Assembly (NCBI RefSeq): GCF_040797585.1
Contig: NZ_JBFNEO010000059.1
Span: forward strand, 1-14,150
Origin: Clostridium_Z sp040797585
GTDB taxonomy: Bacteria; Bacillota; Clostridia; Clostridiales; Clostridiaceae
Reading direction: 5' to 3'
DNA: 14,150 bases
This document shows positions 1 to 8,205 of the stretch, piece by piece. A program made the translations under genes and the position numbers. Within the stretch, counting starts at the first letter, position 1. The number at the start of each line of letters is the position of its first letter. The notes under the pieces were generated by a model. It searched no databases, was not told the origin of the DNA, and saw only the letters and a program-made list of their open reading frames with translations.

Positions 1-1
1 A

Positions 2-1390
2 GATGGAAACTCTATGATTGATACATCAGCATTAACTGGTGAATCAGTTCCAAGAGAGCTATCCATAGGATCAGATGTATTAAGTGGATGTATTAATATT
101 AATGGAGTTTTAACTGTTCGTGTTACAAAGGAATATGAAGAATCTACTGTAAGTAAGATATTAGATTTAGTAGAGAATGCAAGTAGTAAAAAGTCAAAAT
201 CAGAAAACTTTATAACAAAATTTGCAAGATACTATACACCAGCAGTTGTTATTGTGGCAGCTATATTAGCAATAGTACCACCTCTTTTAATAGAAGGAGC
301 TACATTTAGCGAGTGGGTTTCAAGAGCGTTAACATTCCTTGTTATATCATGTCCTTGTGCACTAGTTATATCTGTACCATTAAGTTTCTTTGGAGGAATA
401 GGAGCATCTTCTAAGAGCGGTGTTCTAGTAAAGGGAAGTAACTATTTAGAAGCATTAGCTGAAGCAGAAATAGTTGTATTTGACAAAACAGGAACATTAA
501 CAAAGGGGGTATTTACAGTACAGGAGATAAATGCAAAAGGTATTTCTAAAGATGAACTACTAGAGCTCACAGCCTATGCAGAAAATTATTCTAACCATCC
601 AATTTCAATATCTTTAAAACAAGCTTACAATAAGAAAATAGATGAATCTGAAATAACAGATGTTGAAGAAATATCTGGGTTTGGAGTTCGAGCAGTTGTA
701 AAAGGAAAGACTGTACATGCAGGTAATACAAAATTAATGAAGAAGATAAAGGTTCCTTATTATAAGGGAGAAATAATAGGAACAGTAGTACATGTGGCAA
801 TAGATAATAAATATGCTGGATATATTGTAATTGCAGATGAAGTAAAACCAGATTCAGCAAAAGCAATTAAGGAATTAAAAGCAGCTAATATAAAGCAAAC
901 TGTTATGTTAACAGGGGATGCTAACAGCGTTGGTATGAAAGTAGCTAAAGAATTGGGACTAGATAAAGCATATACAGAATTACTTCCAGCAGGAAAAGTT
1001 GAAAAAGTAGAAGAGTTGTTAAGACAAAAATCATCAAAAGGAAAGCTAGCTTTTGTTGGAGATGGAATTAATGATGCACCAGTTTTATCTAGAGCAGATA
1101 TTGGTATTGCAATGGGTGGTCTTGGATCAGATGCGGCAATAGAAGCGGCAGATATAGTTATTATGACTGATGAACCATCAAAAATAGCAACAGCAATGAA
1201 GATATCAAAGCGTACACTAAGAATCGCAAAGCAAAATATTATATTCTCACTAGCTGTAAAAGCTGGGGTTCTTATAATGGGAGCTTTAGGGGTTGCAACA
1301 ATGTGGGAAGCAGTATTTGCAGATGTAGGAGTATCTGTAATTGCAATCTTAAATGCAACTAGAGTGCTAAATATAAAAAATCTTGATTAG
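2..1390 (+). CDS. Heavy-metal translocating P1B-type ATPase (Zn/Cd/Pb class), 5' end cut off by the window
   Basis: Integral membrane pump that couples ATP hydrolysis to export of divalent soft metals. The frame is open from base 2 through the ATG at 14 (D-G-N-S-M-I-D-T-S-A), so that ATG is internal and the true start lies outside; this is about the C-terminal two thirds of the family's usual 620-800 residues. In order from base 2 it shows the TGES actuator loop near residue 13, the membrane CPC metal site at 117-119 in a CPCALVISVPL context, the phosphorylation motif DKTGT at about 161, the HP motif at 199-200, TGD, and GDGINDAP in the hinge. The CPC context is typical of CadA/ZntA-type transporters (P1B-2) rather than copper pumps. 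The C-terminal helices are present and the stop is followed by stem-loops. The N-terminal metal-binding domain and any regulator such as CadC would be upstream and are not visible. Family confident; exact metal inferred. Confidence 0.93.
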   Translation, partial: DGNSMIDTSALTGESVPRELSIGSDVLSGCININGVLTVRVTKEYEESTVSKILDLVENASSKKSKSENFITKFARYYTPAVVIVAAILAIVPPLLIEGATFSEWVSRALTFLVISCPCALVISVPLSFFGGIGASSKSGVLVKGSNYLEALAEAEIVVFDKTGTLTKGVFTVQEINAKGISKDELLELTAYAENYSNHPISISLKQAYNKKIDESEITDVEEISGFGVRAVVKGKTVHAGNTKLMKKIKVPYYKGEIIGTVVHVAIDNKYAGYIVIADEVKPDSAKAIKELKAANIKQTVMLTGDANSVGMKVAKELGLDKAYTELLPAGKVEKVEELLRQKSSKGKLAFVGDGINDAPVLSRADIGIAMGGLGSDAAIEAADIVIMTDEPSKIATAMKISKRTLRIAKQNIIFSLAVKAGVLIMGALGVATMWEAVFADVGVSVIAILNATRVLNIKNLD

Positions 1391-1407
1391 TATAATGTGT
1401 TATAAAG

Positions 1408-1437
1408 AAATGAGAGGGAGATTATTTCCTCTCATTT
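1408..1437 (+). terminator. Stem-loop just after the P1B ATPase gene
   Basis: Arms at 1408-1419 and 1426-1437 form a 12-bp stem (one G-U pair) with a 6-nt loop, 18 nt after the stop codon. The downstream tract is A/T-rich but lacks a solid T run, so it may be an RNA 3' stabiliser or a weak terminator backed up by the next hairpin. Confidence 0.6.
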
Positions 1438-1458
1438 ATATTTGTGACTATTGTAAAG

Positions 1459-1503
1459 AAATCCCGTATTTTCCTTAGTTTCAAATAAAAATACAGGATT
1501 TTT
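1459..1503 (+). terminator. Intrinsic terminator between convergent genes
   Basis: Arms at 1459-1472 and 1488-1501 pair over 14 positions with one mismatch (1465 with 1495), and T residues run to 1503. It lies between the convergent ATPase and Uma2 genes. Its minus-strand copy is also flanked by A/T, so it may act in both directions, though it is about 95 nt from the end of the minus-strand gene. Confidence 0.7.
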
Positions 1504-1596
1504 AGGTAATATAAAAATTTATCAATTAAGTTATAAGATAAAATTGAAATAAATAGAGAAAATATATAGTGGACTATTTTATGTTATTATTTAATT

Positions 1597-2196
1597 CTAA
1601 AAATCGAAATCATCATCTTCAATTAAATCTATATCTTTAATATCAATTATTAAGTCTTCAAATTTTACTGATTTAATTTCTTCTTCTAAGAAATTAAATT
1701 CACCATCTAGAGAATATCTATCACTCTTTAAATTAAATATATGAACTTTTTTAGTCATAGGATCTGCTATCCAATATTCTGGAATACCATATGATTCATA
1801 AAGATCTTTCTTTTTAACAGTATCATCAAAAGAATTACTTGGACTGAGAACTTCTACAACTAATTGTGGTATACCTAAGAAACCTCTTCGAAACCTCTGA
1901 TTCTTATCACAATAAACAGCTATATCAGGTACTACCTCAGCCTTTTTAGAAGTTATTAATTCCTTTAGCTTAGAAAAATCTTTCTTTAATTCAGCGGGAT
2001 TTTCTTTTGTAAGAAATAATGAGCCTTCAGTCCTTACCTTACATTTATCACCAAAATAGCTTCTTAATTTTTCCCCTAAAACTTCCATTATCTCCATATG
2101 ATTATATTGGGGCCTAGGTGACATCATTATAGTGCCATCAATCCATTCCTCTTTTATTGAATTATCTTTAAAATCAAATGCATTTAACTTGCTCAT
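1597..2196 (-). CDS. Uma2 family (DUF820) putative restriction-endonuclease-fold protein
   Basis: A 199-residue cytoplasmic protein of the Uma2/DUF820 family, which has a PD-(D/E)XK nuclease fold; the biological role is not established. Visible family marks are the N-terminal W-x-D-G followed by MSPRP (residues 18-29), the acidic PD at 90-91, E115 within LVVEVLSPSN, the D/K-rich stretch KKKDLYESYGIPEYWIADP (128-146), and an acidic C-terminus. D91, E115 and a lysine near 128-130 are the likely metal-centre residues. Start: ATG at 2196 with GAGGTG about 7 nt upstream. It is monocistronic and convergent with the metal ATPase gene. Uma2 genes are abundant in cyanobacteria and scattered in Firmicutes, often as lone genes like this one. 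Family assignment strong; nuclease activity inferred. Confidence 0.9.
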   Translation of the reverse strand: MSKLNAFDFKDNSIKEEWIDGTIMMSPRPQYNHMEIMEVLGEKLRSYFGDKCKVRTEGSLFLTKENPAELKKDFSKLKELITSKKAEVVPDIAVYCDKNQRFRRGFLGIPQLVVEVLSPSNSFDDTVKKKDLYESYGIPEYWIADPMTKKVHIFNLKSDRYSLDGEFNFLEEEIKSVKFEDLIIDIKDIDLIEDDDFDF

Positions 2197-2227
2197 AACA
2201 CTTCACCTCACAATTTCATATATCTAT

Positions 2228-2256
2228 ATTATAGCCATAAACCCTATATATTACAA
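2228..2256 (-). promoter_or_regulatory. Sigma-A-type promoter for the Uma2 gene
   Basis: Read on the minus strand, TTGTAA (2256-2251) and a perfect TATAAT (2233-2228) are separated by 17 bp. The -10 lies about 30 nt upstream of the start codon, giving a short leader that includes the GAGGTG ribosome binding site. Confidence 0.65.
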
Positions 2257-2530
2257 CGTTTCTAGCTTATTTTTACCTTATATAAATTAAAAGTAGTTCT
2301 TATAAGTTTAGTTATAAGACAAGTGTTATTACAAGACTTTAATTCGATAAATTGCAATAACAAATTGAACTAATTTTTATTTGAAAATAGGTTTTAAGTT
2401 TATAACTTTAAAGTGAATAAGATATATAATATACTAACTATTACTAATATATAATTATAACATTAAAACTAAATTATGGAATATTATCATATGGGTATAG
2501 GAAGCTTAAGCTATAAACAGGAGGATTTAT
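2257..2530. other. A+T-rich spacer with weak hairpins
   Basis: No credible gene. There is an imperfect hairpin at 2325-2361 (arms of about 10 bp with one mismatch, extendable inward by TTTA/TAAA) and a 10-bp palindrome AGCTTAAGCT at 2503-2512, just before the ribosome binding site of a tiny ORF. In DNA this A+T-rich these may be chance. Confidence 0.4.
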
Positions 2531-2607
2531 ATGAAGAAGATAGTATATTTTTTGTAGCCTTATTTTGTATGCTTACAATACTTATAACTGACCCAACTAG
2601 TACCTAA
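2531..2607 (+). pseudogene. Small ORF, apparently frameshifted at a T run; would encode a 25-residue hydrophobic peptide
   Basis: ATG at 2531 follows an excellent ribosome binding site (AGGAGG, about 2519-2524) with good spacing. As written it encodes only MKKIVYFL before TAG at 2555-2557. Adding one T to the T run at 2548-2553 keeps the frame open to TAA at 2605-2607 and yields 25 residues: a lysine-led start, a hydrophobic core (VYFFVALFCMLTILI) and a polar tail. That is what a single-helix small membrane peptide looks like. It may be a decayed small gene, a sequencing error in a homopolymer, or a slippage-dependent gene; chance cannot be excluded at this length. Function not recognised. 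Confidence 0.4.
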
Positions 2608-2734
2608 TTAATATATTTAAGATGAATATAATGTTAAAATTTACTTATAGGGATTATAATTATAATAATAGTAATTTTTATAGAATCATAAAACTAAAAT
2701 ATATAGGATGTATTTTAAGTGATATTAGGAAGAA

Positions 2735-2740
2735 TATAAT
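2735..2740 (+). promoter_or_regulatory. Possible -10 box for the DUF2207-LemA unit
   Basis: A perfect TATAAT lies about 35 nt before the TTG start at 2776. The only -35 candidate is the poor TTTTAA at about 2713-2718 (16-bp spacer), so the call rests on the -10 box and position. Confidence 0.4.
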
Positions 2741-2775
2741 TACAGAGTTATATATTGAAAGAAGGGGTGACAGAG

Positions 2776-4632
2776 TTGAAAAGAAAAAATACCTTAATAA
2801 TTAGTCTTATACTACTTTTTATATGTTTCATACCAGGGGTATGGGCCTATGGAGATAGCAAAGATTATAAGGTTTCACAATATAATATGAGCATAGACAT
2901 AAAAGAAAATGGTGATGCCTATGTGGAAGAGGATATAACCTATGACTTTAAGGGAGACTTTAATGGAGTACTTAGAAATATTGATAGGGACAGAACTGAT
3001 GGAGTTAATAATATTAAAATATTTGTAGGTGATAGGGAAATAAAAGACTATGAAACTAAGGAAGAGGGAAGTGTTTTACAACTTAAAATATATGAGAAGT
3101 CAAAGTCAGAACAAAAGACCTTTACTTATAGGTATGTTCTTAAAAATGTAGCTGAAAAGTATAATGATATTGCTACATTTAATAGGAAGGTAATAGATAA
3201 GGGATGGGATGTACCCTTAGAGAATATAAATATTAACATAACTATACCAGAGGGAGCGGCAAAAGAGGATTTAAAGGTATTTGCTCATGGTCCTTTAAAT
3301 GGAGCATCATCTATTATAGATAATAGAACATTTAATTTTACAGTACCTTTTGTAAACAAGGGAGAGGTTGTGGAGACCTTTATTCTATTTCCTAAAGATC
3401 TTATAAAATACTCTACTAGAACCTATAATGAGGATAAACTTAATGAGTTTTTAGAGATGGAAAAGGGATTTGCGGAAGAAGCCAATAAATTAAGAGAGAG
3501 AGAAAGAGCAAGGATAGAAAGAGAAGAGAAACTTAAAAACACTAGAAATAAGCTTTCACCATTATTTTTTAGTGGTATAGCAGCTGGGGTTTTAATATTA
3601 TTATATATGTTTAAAAGGTTTGGAGGAGAGCTGGAGCCAGAGTTTAAGGGAGAATATTATAGAGACCTTCCAGGAGATTACACTCCAGCAGTAATGAGCT
3701 ATTTAGTACATGATAGAAGTACAAATCCAGAGGATATCATGGCAACCCTAATGGATTTAGTTAGGAAGAAAAAGATAAAAATAGTAAAGATAGATGAAGA
3801 GGATAAAAAGGGAAAGATTAAGAGTAAGTACAAAATAGAGAAAATAGAAAGTGCTAATTTAGATAGGTTGTATCCCCATGAAAGGTTTATCATTAAGTGG
3901 TTCATAGATCATTTAGGCGATGGGGAGTCTATAATCTTAGATAATATTAAGAAGAAGGTTAAGAAAAAATCTGCTGCAGAGAGATTTAATAGGGACTATG
4001 ATACGTTTAAGAATTTGGTCAAAGAGGCTGGAGAAAGTAAGAATTTCTTTGAGAGAAATAGGGTTACTGGAAGCGGGATATTTTATGCTCTAGGAGTATT
4101 AATTACAATTGCTTTTGGAATATTAGCTATAATACTTAAATCAATTGTTTCTGGAATAGCAGCCATACTTGGAATAATTATTATATTATCAATTGCAGGA
4201 CTTTCTAATGCTAAAAAGAAAAGTAGATATGGAGTAGAGGAAGATGCTAAGTGGAGAGCCTTTAAAAAGTTCTTACGCCATTTTTCTAATATGGATAAGG
4301 CTGATATACCTTCCATAGTTATATGGGAACATTACCTAGTATATGCAATATCTTTAGGTGTTGCAGAAGAGGTAATTGAAAAACTACCTAAGATATTTAG
4401 GGAAGAGGAGTTTAATGATCCATCCTTAACTTATATGGGATATCATAATAATTTTTACACTTACTATATGATAAGTTCTATGATTTCAGACACCACAGAT
4501 ATAGTAGATAAAGCCATTGATAGTGCAGCAGTAGCCACATCACAAGATTCTTCATCCAGCGGTTTTGGAGGAGGATTTAGTGGAGGAAGCTCTGGTGGAG
4601 GAGGTGGCGGAGGCGGTGGTGGAGCCTTTTAG
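2776..4632 (+). CDS. DUF2207 domain membrane protein with glycine-rich C-terminus
   Basis: A 618-residue predicted surface/membrane protein. I chose TTG 2776 because AAGGGGTG (about 2761-2768) sits 7 nt upstream; the TTG at 2755 precedes that site. Residues about 1-24 form a signal peptide (KRK, hydrophobic core, VWA). The extracytoplasmic DUF2207 domain follows (YNMSIDIKENGDAYVEEDITYDF), then a charged coiled-coil-like stretch rich in E/R/K, a membrane segment near 259-279, a soluble region, two adjacent membrane segments at about 434-476, and a tail of roughly 28 residues dominated by Ser and Gly with an uninterrupted run of ten Gly. DUF2207 proteins are widespread, of unknown biochemical function, and very often encoded beside LemA, as here. 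The low-complexity tail is typical of the family. Identity strong; role unknown. Confidence 0.92.
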   Translation: MKRKNTLIISLILLFICFIPGVWAYGDSKDYKVSQYNMSIDIKENGDAYVEEDITYDFKGDFNGVLRNIDRDRTDGVNNIKIFVGDREIKDYETKEEGSVLQLKIYEKSKSEQKTFTYRYVLKNVAEKYNDIATFNRKVIDKGWDVPLENININITIPEGAAKEDLKVFAHGPLNGASSIIDNRTFNFTVPFVNKGEVVETFILFPKDLIKYSTRTYNEDKLNEFLEMEKGFAEEANKLRERERARIEREEKLKNTRNKLSPLFFSGIAAGVLILLYMFKRFGGELEPEFKGEYYRDLPGDYTPAVMSYLVHDRSTNPEDIMATLMDLVRKKKIKIVKIDEEDKKGKIKSKYKIEKIESANLDRLYPHERFIIKWFIDHLGDGESIILDNIKKKVKKKSAAERFNRDYDTFKNLVKEAGESKNFFERNRVTGSGIFYALGVLITIAFGILAIILKSIVSGIAAILGIIIILSIAGLSNAKKKSRYGVEEDAKWRAFKKFLRHFSNMDKADIPSIVIWEHYLVYAISLGVAEEVIEKLPKIFREEEFNDPSLTYMGYHNNFYTYYMISSMISDTTDIVDKAIDSAAVATSQDSSSSGFGGGFSGGSSGGGGGGGGGGAF

Positions 4633-4663
4633 CCACTAAGTTTTAAGATAAGGAGTGAGAAAA

Positions 4664-5218
4664 GTGAAAATAGGTTCAATAGTTATTATTACATTGGTAG
4701 TTATATTACTACTATATATAATCACTGTATATAATGGATTAGTTACCCTAAGAAATAGGGTTAAGAATTCTTGGGCTCAAATAGATGTTCAACTTAAAAA
4801 TAGAGCAGATTTAATACCAAATCTAGTGGAGGCTGTTAAGGGATATGCCTCCCATGAAAAGAGTACCTTTGATGAGGTAGTAAAGGCGAGAAATGCAGCT
4901 ATATCTGCTAATAATATAGAAGATACTGTAAAGGCAAACAATATGATGGCAGAAGCATTGAGTAAGCTTATGGTAGTAGTTGAGGCTTATCCAGAACTTA
5001 AAGCAAACAGCAATTTTTTAAGTCTTCAAGGGGACTTAAAGGATACTGAAGAGAAAATAAGATACGCAAGACAATTTTATAATGATATAGTTCTTAGATA
5101 TAATAATAGTATAGAAGTTTTTCCTAAAAATATATTAGCTTCTATCTTTGGATTTAGGGAAGAGTCATATTTTAAGATAGATGATAAGGATAAAAAAGTA
5201 GTTAATGTTAAGTTTTAA
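4664..5218 (+). CDS. lemA: LemA family protein
   Basis: A 184-residue protein with one N-terminal membrane helix (about residues 4-24, IVIITLVVILLLYIITVYNG) and a long helical extracytoplasmic or cytoplasmic domain. Family marks: NSWAQIDVQLKNRADLIPNLVEAVKGYASHE, then FLSLQGDLKDTEEKIRYARQFYNDIVLRYN and the terminal FPKNILASIFGFR block. GTG 4664 is preferred over GTG 4655 because the AAGGAG ribosome binding site spans 4650-4655 and would overlap the latter. It follows the DUF2207 gene by 31 nt, so the two are almost certainly co-transcribed. LemA function is not settled; the conserved partnership suggests a joint envelope role. Confidence 0.94.
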   Translation: MKIGSIVIITLVVILLLYIITVYNGLVTLRNRVKNSWAQIDVQLKNRADLIPNLVEAVKGYASHEKSTFDEVVKARNAAISANNIEDTVKANNMMAEALSKLMVVVEAYPELKANSNFLSLQGDLKDTEEKIRYARQFYNDIVLRYNNSIEVFPKNILASIFGFREESYFKIDDKDKKVVNVKF

Positions 5219-5277
5219 AAATATTAAATATAAAATTTTCCCGAAGGTAGTTATCAATCTATTAAGCCACGGAATCT

Positions 5278-5382
5278 AAAGGGGCTGTCGCATTAAGAAA
5301 TTTAACCACAATATGTTGTCTTAGAATTTAAAAATCTAATACAATATATTATAGTTTTTATTCTTTGTGCCACATCCCCTTT
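5278..5382. repeat. 105-bp near-complete palindrome, MITE-like inverted-repeat element
   Basis: The two halves, about 5278-5329 and 5331-5382, are imperfect reverse complements over their whole length. The outer arms are AAAGGGG...CCCCTTT with GGGGCTGTCGCA facing its partner TGTGCCACATCCCC, and the innermost arms are TTAGAATTT and AAAATCTAA around a single-base turn at 5330. Mismatches are clustered and several are G-U-compatible. There is no room for a gene. The structure fits a miniature inverted-repeat element or the remnant of two insertion-sequence ends; as RNA it would also make a strong hairpin after lemA, with a short T run at 5380-5384. Confidence 0.65.
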
Positions 5383-5422
5383 TTACTTCATATACATATA
5401 TTGGTAGTGGAGGTGGTTTTTT

Positions 5423-5692
5423 ATGAGTAATGATACAATGGAAAAATGGGAAAATACCAGAAAGATGGGTATAGTTAAGTACGTACTACTTAGAGGGTTA
5501 CTCTTATGGGGACTCATAGTAGGAGCAATAAGTGTAATACTTTATAATGGTGGAATAGAAAAACTATTTCAAGTTGATTTTTACCAAGATATACTTCCAT
5601 ACTTTATAATACAAGGAGTTATTGGAGTAATTATATACTTTTTTCAGTGGAGATATAACGAAAAGAGATTTCTTAATGGTGAAAAGTCATAG
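5423..5692 (+). CDS. Small two-helix membrane protein, unknown function
   Basis: 89 residues with ATG preceded by a very good ribosome binding site (GGAGGTGG, 5409-5416; 6 nt spacing). The N-terminus is soluble and charged (MEKWENTRKMG), then helix 1 at about residues 20-42, a short amphipathic loop (NGGIEKLFQVDFYQD), helix 2 at about 56-73 and a basic tail (RYNEKRFLNGEKS), suggesting both ends in the cytoplasm. I recognise no named family. It has its own terminator and follows the palindrome, so it is probably monocistronic. The strong initiation site and clean membrane topology support a real gene. Confidence 0.78.
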   Translation: MSNDTMEKWENTRKMGIVKYVLLRGLLLWGLIVGAISVILYNGGIEKLFQVDFYQDILPYFIIQGVIGVIIYFFQWRYNEKRFLNGEKS

Positions 5693-5730
5693 TTTATAGA
5701 TTAAAAATAAATATTTAATATGAATTTATT

Positions 5731-5764
5731 AATAGGAACATAGAAGTGATATGTTCCTATTTTT
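5731..5764 (+). terminator. Intrinsic terminator of the two-helix membrane protein gene
   Basis: A 12-bp perfect stem (5731-5742 with 5750-5761) and a 7-nt loop, followed by T residues to 5764; about 40 nt after the stop codon. Confidence 0.85.
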
Positions 5765-5928
5765 AATGCTTGAGAAACCTAATTGATCTATATTTTACAA
5801 AATATGAGAATTGGTATAAAATTATATACAAATCATTGTACTTAAAATTAACCTTTAATCTATGAGGGGGTAAAGCATATTTAAAGACTAGTTTTCACAT
5901 AAATATTTATAAACTGGGGGACAAGGGT

Positions 5929-6756
5929 ATGGGATCTATTATTAAGGTAGAAAACTTAAGTAAAAAATTTGGGAAGAAAACAATTTTAAGTGGGGTTGAT
6001 GTGGAATTTAAACAAGGGGAAAGTGTAGCTATTATAGGTAATAACGGCACGGGAAAAAGCACATTTCTTCGTATGCTATGTGGGCTTGCCACCATAAGTG
6101 GAGGAGAGATAATTAAAGATAGAAATATAAAGTTTAATTACATACCAGAAAATTATTCTAAACTTAATTTAACAGTAGAAGAATATATGAAATCTATGGG
6201 AGAATTAGAGAGATTAAGTAAAGAGGATTATCACAAAAGAATTAAAGAGCTTTATAGAGAGTTTTATTTAGAGAATATGAGAGATGTCCCTATGAAATAT
6301 TTGTCTAAGGGAACATTGCAGAAGGTGGCTGTACTTCAAGGATTAATTACAAAGCCTGATGTGTTGTTATTGGATGAACCATTATCAGGACAGGACATTG
6401 ATTCACAAAAGAATTTTATTAGAATTGTTAAAGATTTAATAGCTCAAGGGGTTACTGTTATTATGTCCTGTCATGAAATACTTTTAGTAGAAGAACTGTC
6501 TAGTAGGGTACTTAAGATTGAAAATCAAAAATTAGTTGAACTTAAAAAGACAAAATTAGAAGAGTTTATATATAGTTTAATGATTTTTGAGAAAAAAGAA
6601 AGAAGCAATATTAATCTAGAATGGGAGCTTAAAGGTATTGGAGAGTATTATGAAGAAGGGGATTTATTAAAAGTAAAAGTGAGGGAAAACAAAGGTAATG
6701 AAATACTTTTGAAGATGTTACAGCATGGATATTTATTAAAATATTTTAAGGAATAA
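5929..6756 (+). CDS. ABC transporter ATP-binding protein
   Basis: A 275-residue cytoplasmic ATPase that should power the membrane protein encoded 11 nt downstream. It shows Walker A GNNGTGKST (37-45), signature LSKGT (125-129), Walker B VLLLDEP (145-151), D-loop SGQD and the switch His at 182 (SCHE). At the Q-loop the usual glutamine is not evident; the segment reads FNYIPENY (69-76), as in several exporter subfamilies. The C-terminal 75 residues are a charged extension after the nucleotide-binding core. ATG 5929 has GGGGG (5916-5920) 8 nt upstream. Half-size ATPase plus single permease is typical of ABC-2-type exporters (peptide or drug efflux, or immunity); the cargo cannot be read from sequence. 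Confidence 0.93.
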   Translation: MGSIIKVENLSKKFGKKTILSGVDVEFKQGESVAIIGNNGTGKSTFLRMLCGLATISGGEIIKDRNIKFNYIPENYSKLNLTVEEYMKSMGELERLSKEDYHKRIKELYREFYLENMRDVPMKYLSKGTLQKVAVLQGLITKPDVLLLDEPLSGQDIDSQKNFIRIVKDLIAQGVTVIMSCHEILLVEELSSRVLKIENQKLVELKKTKLEEFIYSLMIFEKKERSNINLEWELKGIGEYYEEGDLLKVKVRENKGNEILLKMLQHGYLLKYFKE

Positions 6757-6767
6757 GGGGGATTATT

Positions 6768-7487
6768 TTGATAGCTTTATTAAAGTATAATTGTAAAACT
6801 TACATAAAATCTAATAAATTTATAATTCCATTTTTAATTCTTTGTATATTTCAGTTACTTTCTTATAATATAACTCCTGTAAATTTTACATATAATATGA
6901 TAACTTTCGCTAATTTAATATTTTTTATAATGGCTTATATGGGATTTAGCTACTGTGAGATGCAGGATTCTGTTACAGAGCAGATTGTATTTCTTAAGGT
7001 AAGAAATAATAATCTGTATTGGATATCTAAGATATTGTTTATATGGGTTTTAGGAATTATAATTTCTTTAATTGAAGTAATTTTGCCAGTAGTTATTAAT
7101 ATATTAAGTGGCGGAACATTTTTTCAAAGTGAAGTTACTTTAAGTGAAGTTATATTGGCCATAGTTATTAATATATTAGTGGCACTAATGGGAATTCTAC
7201 TTGGAATGATTTTTCAGACAAAAATTATTGGAGATAAGAATAGCGCAGTAATGGGTATAACTTTTATTGCACTGATTTCTGTTATTAAAGGACCACTAGT
7301 AAAGGAGTTTCCTATTGCAAAGGTAATTACTTGGATTTTACCTCCTGTATATGATATAGCGAGCTTATGTGCATCACTTGGACGGTTCTCTTTAAGTGTT
7401 CTTTCAATACCCATAATTTATGGTGTAATCTATATTTTAATAGTGATTTTTATTTACATAAAATTGATGAAAAAATTATTATTTTAA
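6768..7487 (+). CDS. ABC-2-type transporter permease
   Basis: 239 residues, highly hydrophobic, with about six membrane helices (roughly residues 18-37, 42-60, 85-115, 124-148, 157-175 and 207-235). TTG 6768 follows AAGGGGGA with about 6 nt spacing. Position directly behind the ATPase and topology identify it as the membrane half of the same exporter. Short cytoplasmic segments such as SYCEMQDSVTEQIVFLKVRNN (58-78) are typical coupling regions of ABC-2 permeases. No motif points to a substrate. Confidence 0.88.
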   Translation: MIALLKYNCKTYIKSNKFIIPFLILCIFQLLSYNITPVNFTYNMITFANLIFFIMAYMGFSYCEMQDSVTEQIVFLKVRNNNLYWISKILFIWVLGIIISLIEVILPVVINILSGGTFFQSEVTLSEVILAIVINILVALMGILLGMIFQTKIIGDKNSAVMGITFIALISVIKGPLVKEFPIAKVITWILPPVYDIASLCASLGRFSLSVLSIPIIYGVIYILIVIFIYIKLMKKLLF

Positions 7488-7498
7488 ATTCTATACTT

Positions 7499-7531
7499 AG
7501 ATGTACAGTTTAATTATTGTATATCTTTTTT
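7499..7531 (+). terminator. Intrinsic terminator of the ABC transporter operon
   Basis: Arms 7499-7509 and 7516-7525/6 pair over about 11 positions (two G-U pairs) around a 6-nt loop, followed by a run of six T; 11 nt after the permease stop codon. Confidence 0.75.
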
Positions 7532-7602
7532 CATATGCAAAACTTTACAACTAGGATATATTTTAATGAAGACGAACATCACAGATACTATGATAAAATT
7601 TA

Positions 7603-7622
7603 TAGGTGGAATTACCCACCTA
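7603..7622 (-). terminator. Possible terminator of the acetyltransferase gene
   Basis: A 7-bp G+C-richer stem (7603-7609 with 7616-7622) and 6-nt loop lie about 28 nt past the minus-strand stop codon and are followed on that strand by ATAAATTTT. Short stem and broken T run, so only tentative. Confidence 0.4.
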
Positions 7623-7649
7623 CAAGTTTTAAATATAAGAACATTAGGA

Positions 7650-8177
7650 TTAGTTATTATATAGCTTATAGTAATTAAACTTACACATAGCACCATCATA
7701 GTGTACCATTTGTGTGTTAACATGTTCAAAACCAAGTTTTTCAATTACTATTTTAGATGGAATATTATCTGGTTTTACGATTGCAACTAAGTGCTTTAAT
7801 TGAGTATTTTCAAAAACCCATTGAATTAGCGCTTTAGATGCTTCAGTTCCATATCCTTTACTTTGATAATTATCAGAAATACCATATAAAATCTCAACTT
7901 CATTGTCTATTTCAGCCTTTGGATGAACTCCTACAACTCCAATACATTTACATTCAATCTTATGTTCAATTGCTAATATTATAAAAGGCTTAGTGGTATC
8001 AAAATTTTCATTTACCCTATTTATCCAAGAAAGCGCAACAGCGTCGCTATGAAAGATCATATCAGACATCCAATATGATACATTAGGTTGCTGACTATAG
8101 TATGATACATCTTTTGCATCTGATGATGAAAAATTTCTGAGAATTAGATTAGGTGTTTCAATATGAATGTTTTCCAA
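7650..8177 (-). CDS. GNAT family N-acetyltransferase, RimJ/RimL-like
   Basis: 175-residue cytoplasmic enzyme predicted to move an acetyl group from acetyl-CoA to an amine; the acceptor is unknown. It opens with the family's IETPNLILRNFSSSDAKDV, continues with GVVGVHP (strand 4), then the acetyl-CoA pyrophosphate loop QSKGYG (105-110) in motif A, followed by N138 and the SKIVIEKLGFEHV motif B (141-153). Start is TTG 8177 with AAGGGGGA about 7 nt upstream. The gene lies 28 nt after a small membrane peptide gene on the same strand and is probably co-transcribed with it. RimJ/RimL-like means sequence type only; many such genes detoxify small molecules. Confidence 0.93.
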   Translation of the reverse strand: MENIHIETPNLILRNFSSSDAKDVSYYSQQPNVSYWMSDMIFHSDAVALSWINRVNENFDTTKPFIILAIEHKIECKCIGVVGVHPKAEIDNEVEILYGISDNYQSKGYGTEASKALIQWVFENTQLKHLVAIVKPDNIPSKIVIEKLGFEHVNTQMVHYDGAMCKFNYYKLYNN

Positions 8178-8205
8178 TTTTAAATCCCCCTTAGTTATGT
8201 ATAAT

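Noticed and set aside
2622..2804. 60-codon plus-strand ORF before the DUF2207 gene
   Set aside because: Asn/Tyr/Ile-rich translation of A+T-rich spacer, no ribosome binding site, and it overlaps the DUF2207 signal peptide region.
7514..7744. 76-codon minus-strand ORF overlapping the acetyltransferase 3' end
   Set aside because: It starts inside the acetyltransferase in another frame, has no ribosome binding site, and the acetyltransferase frame ends normally with a full-length family match.
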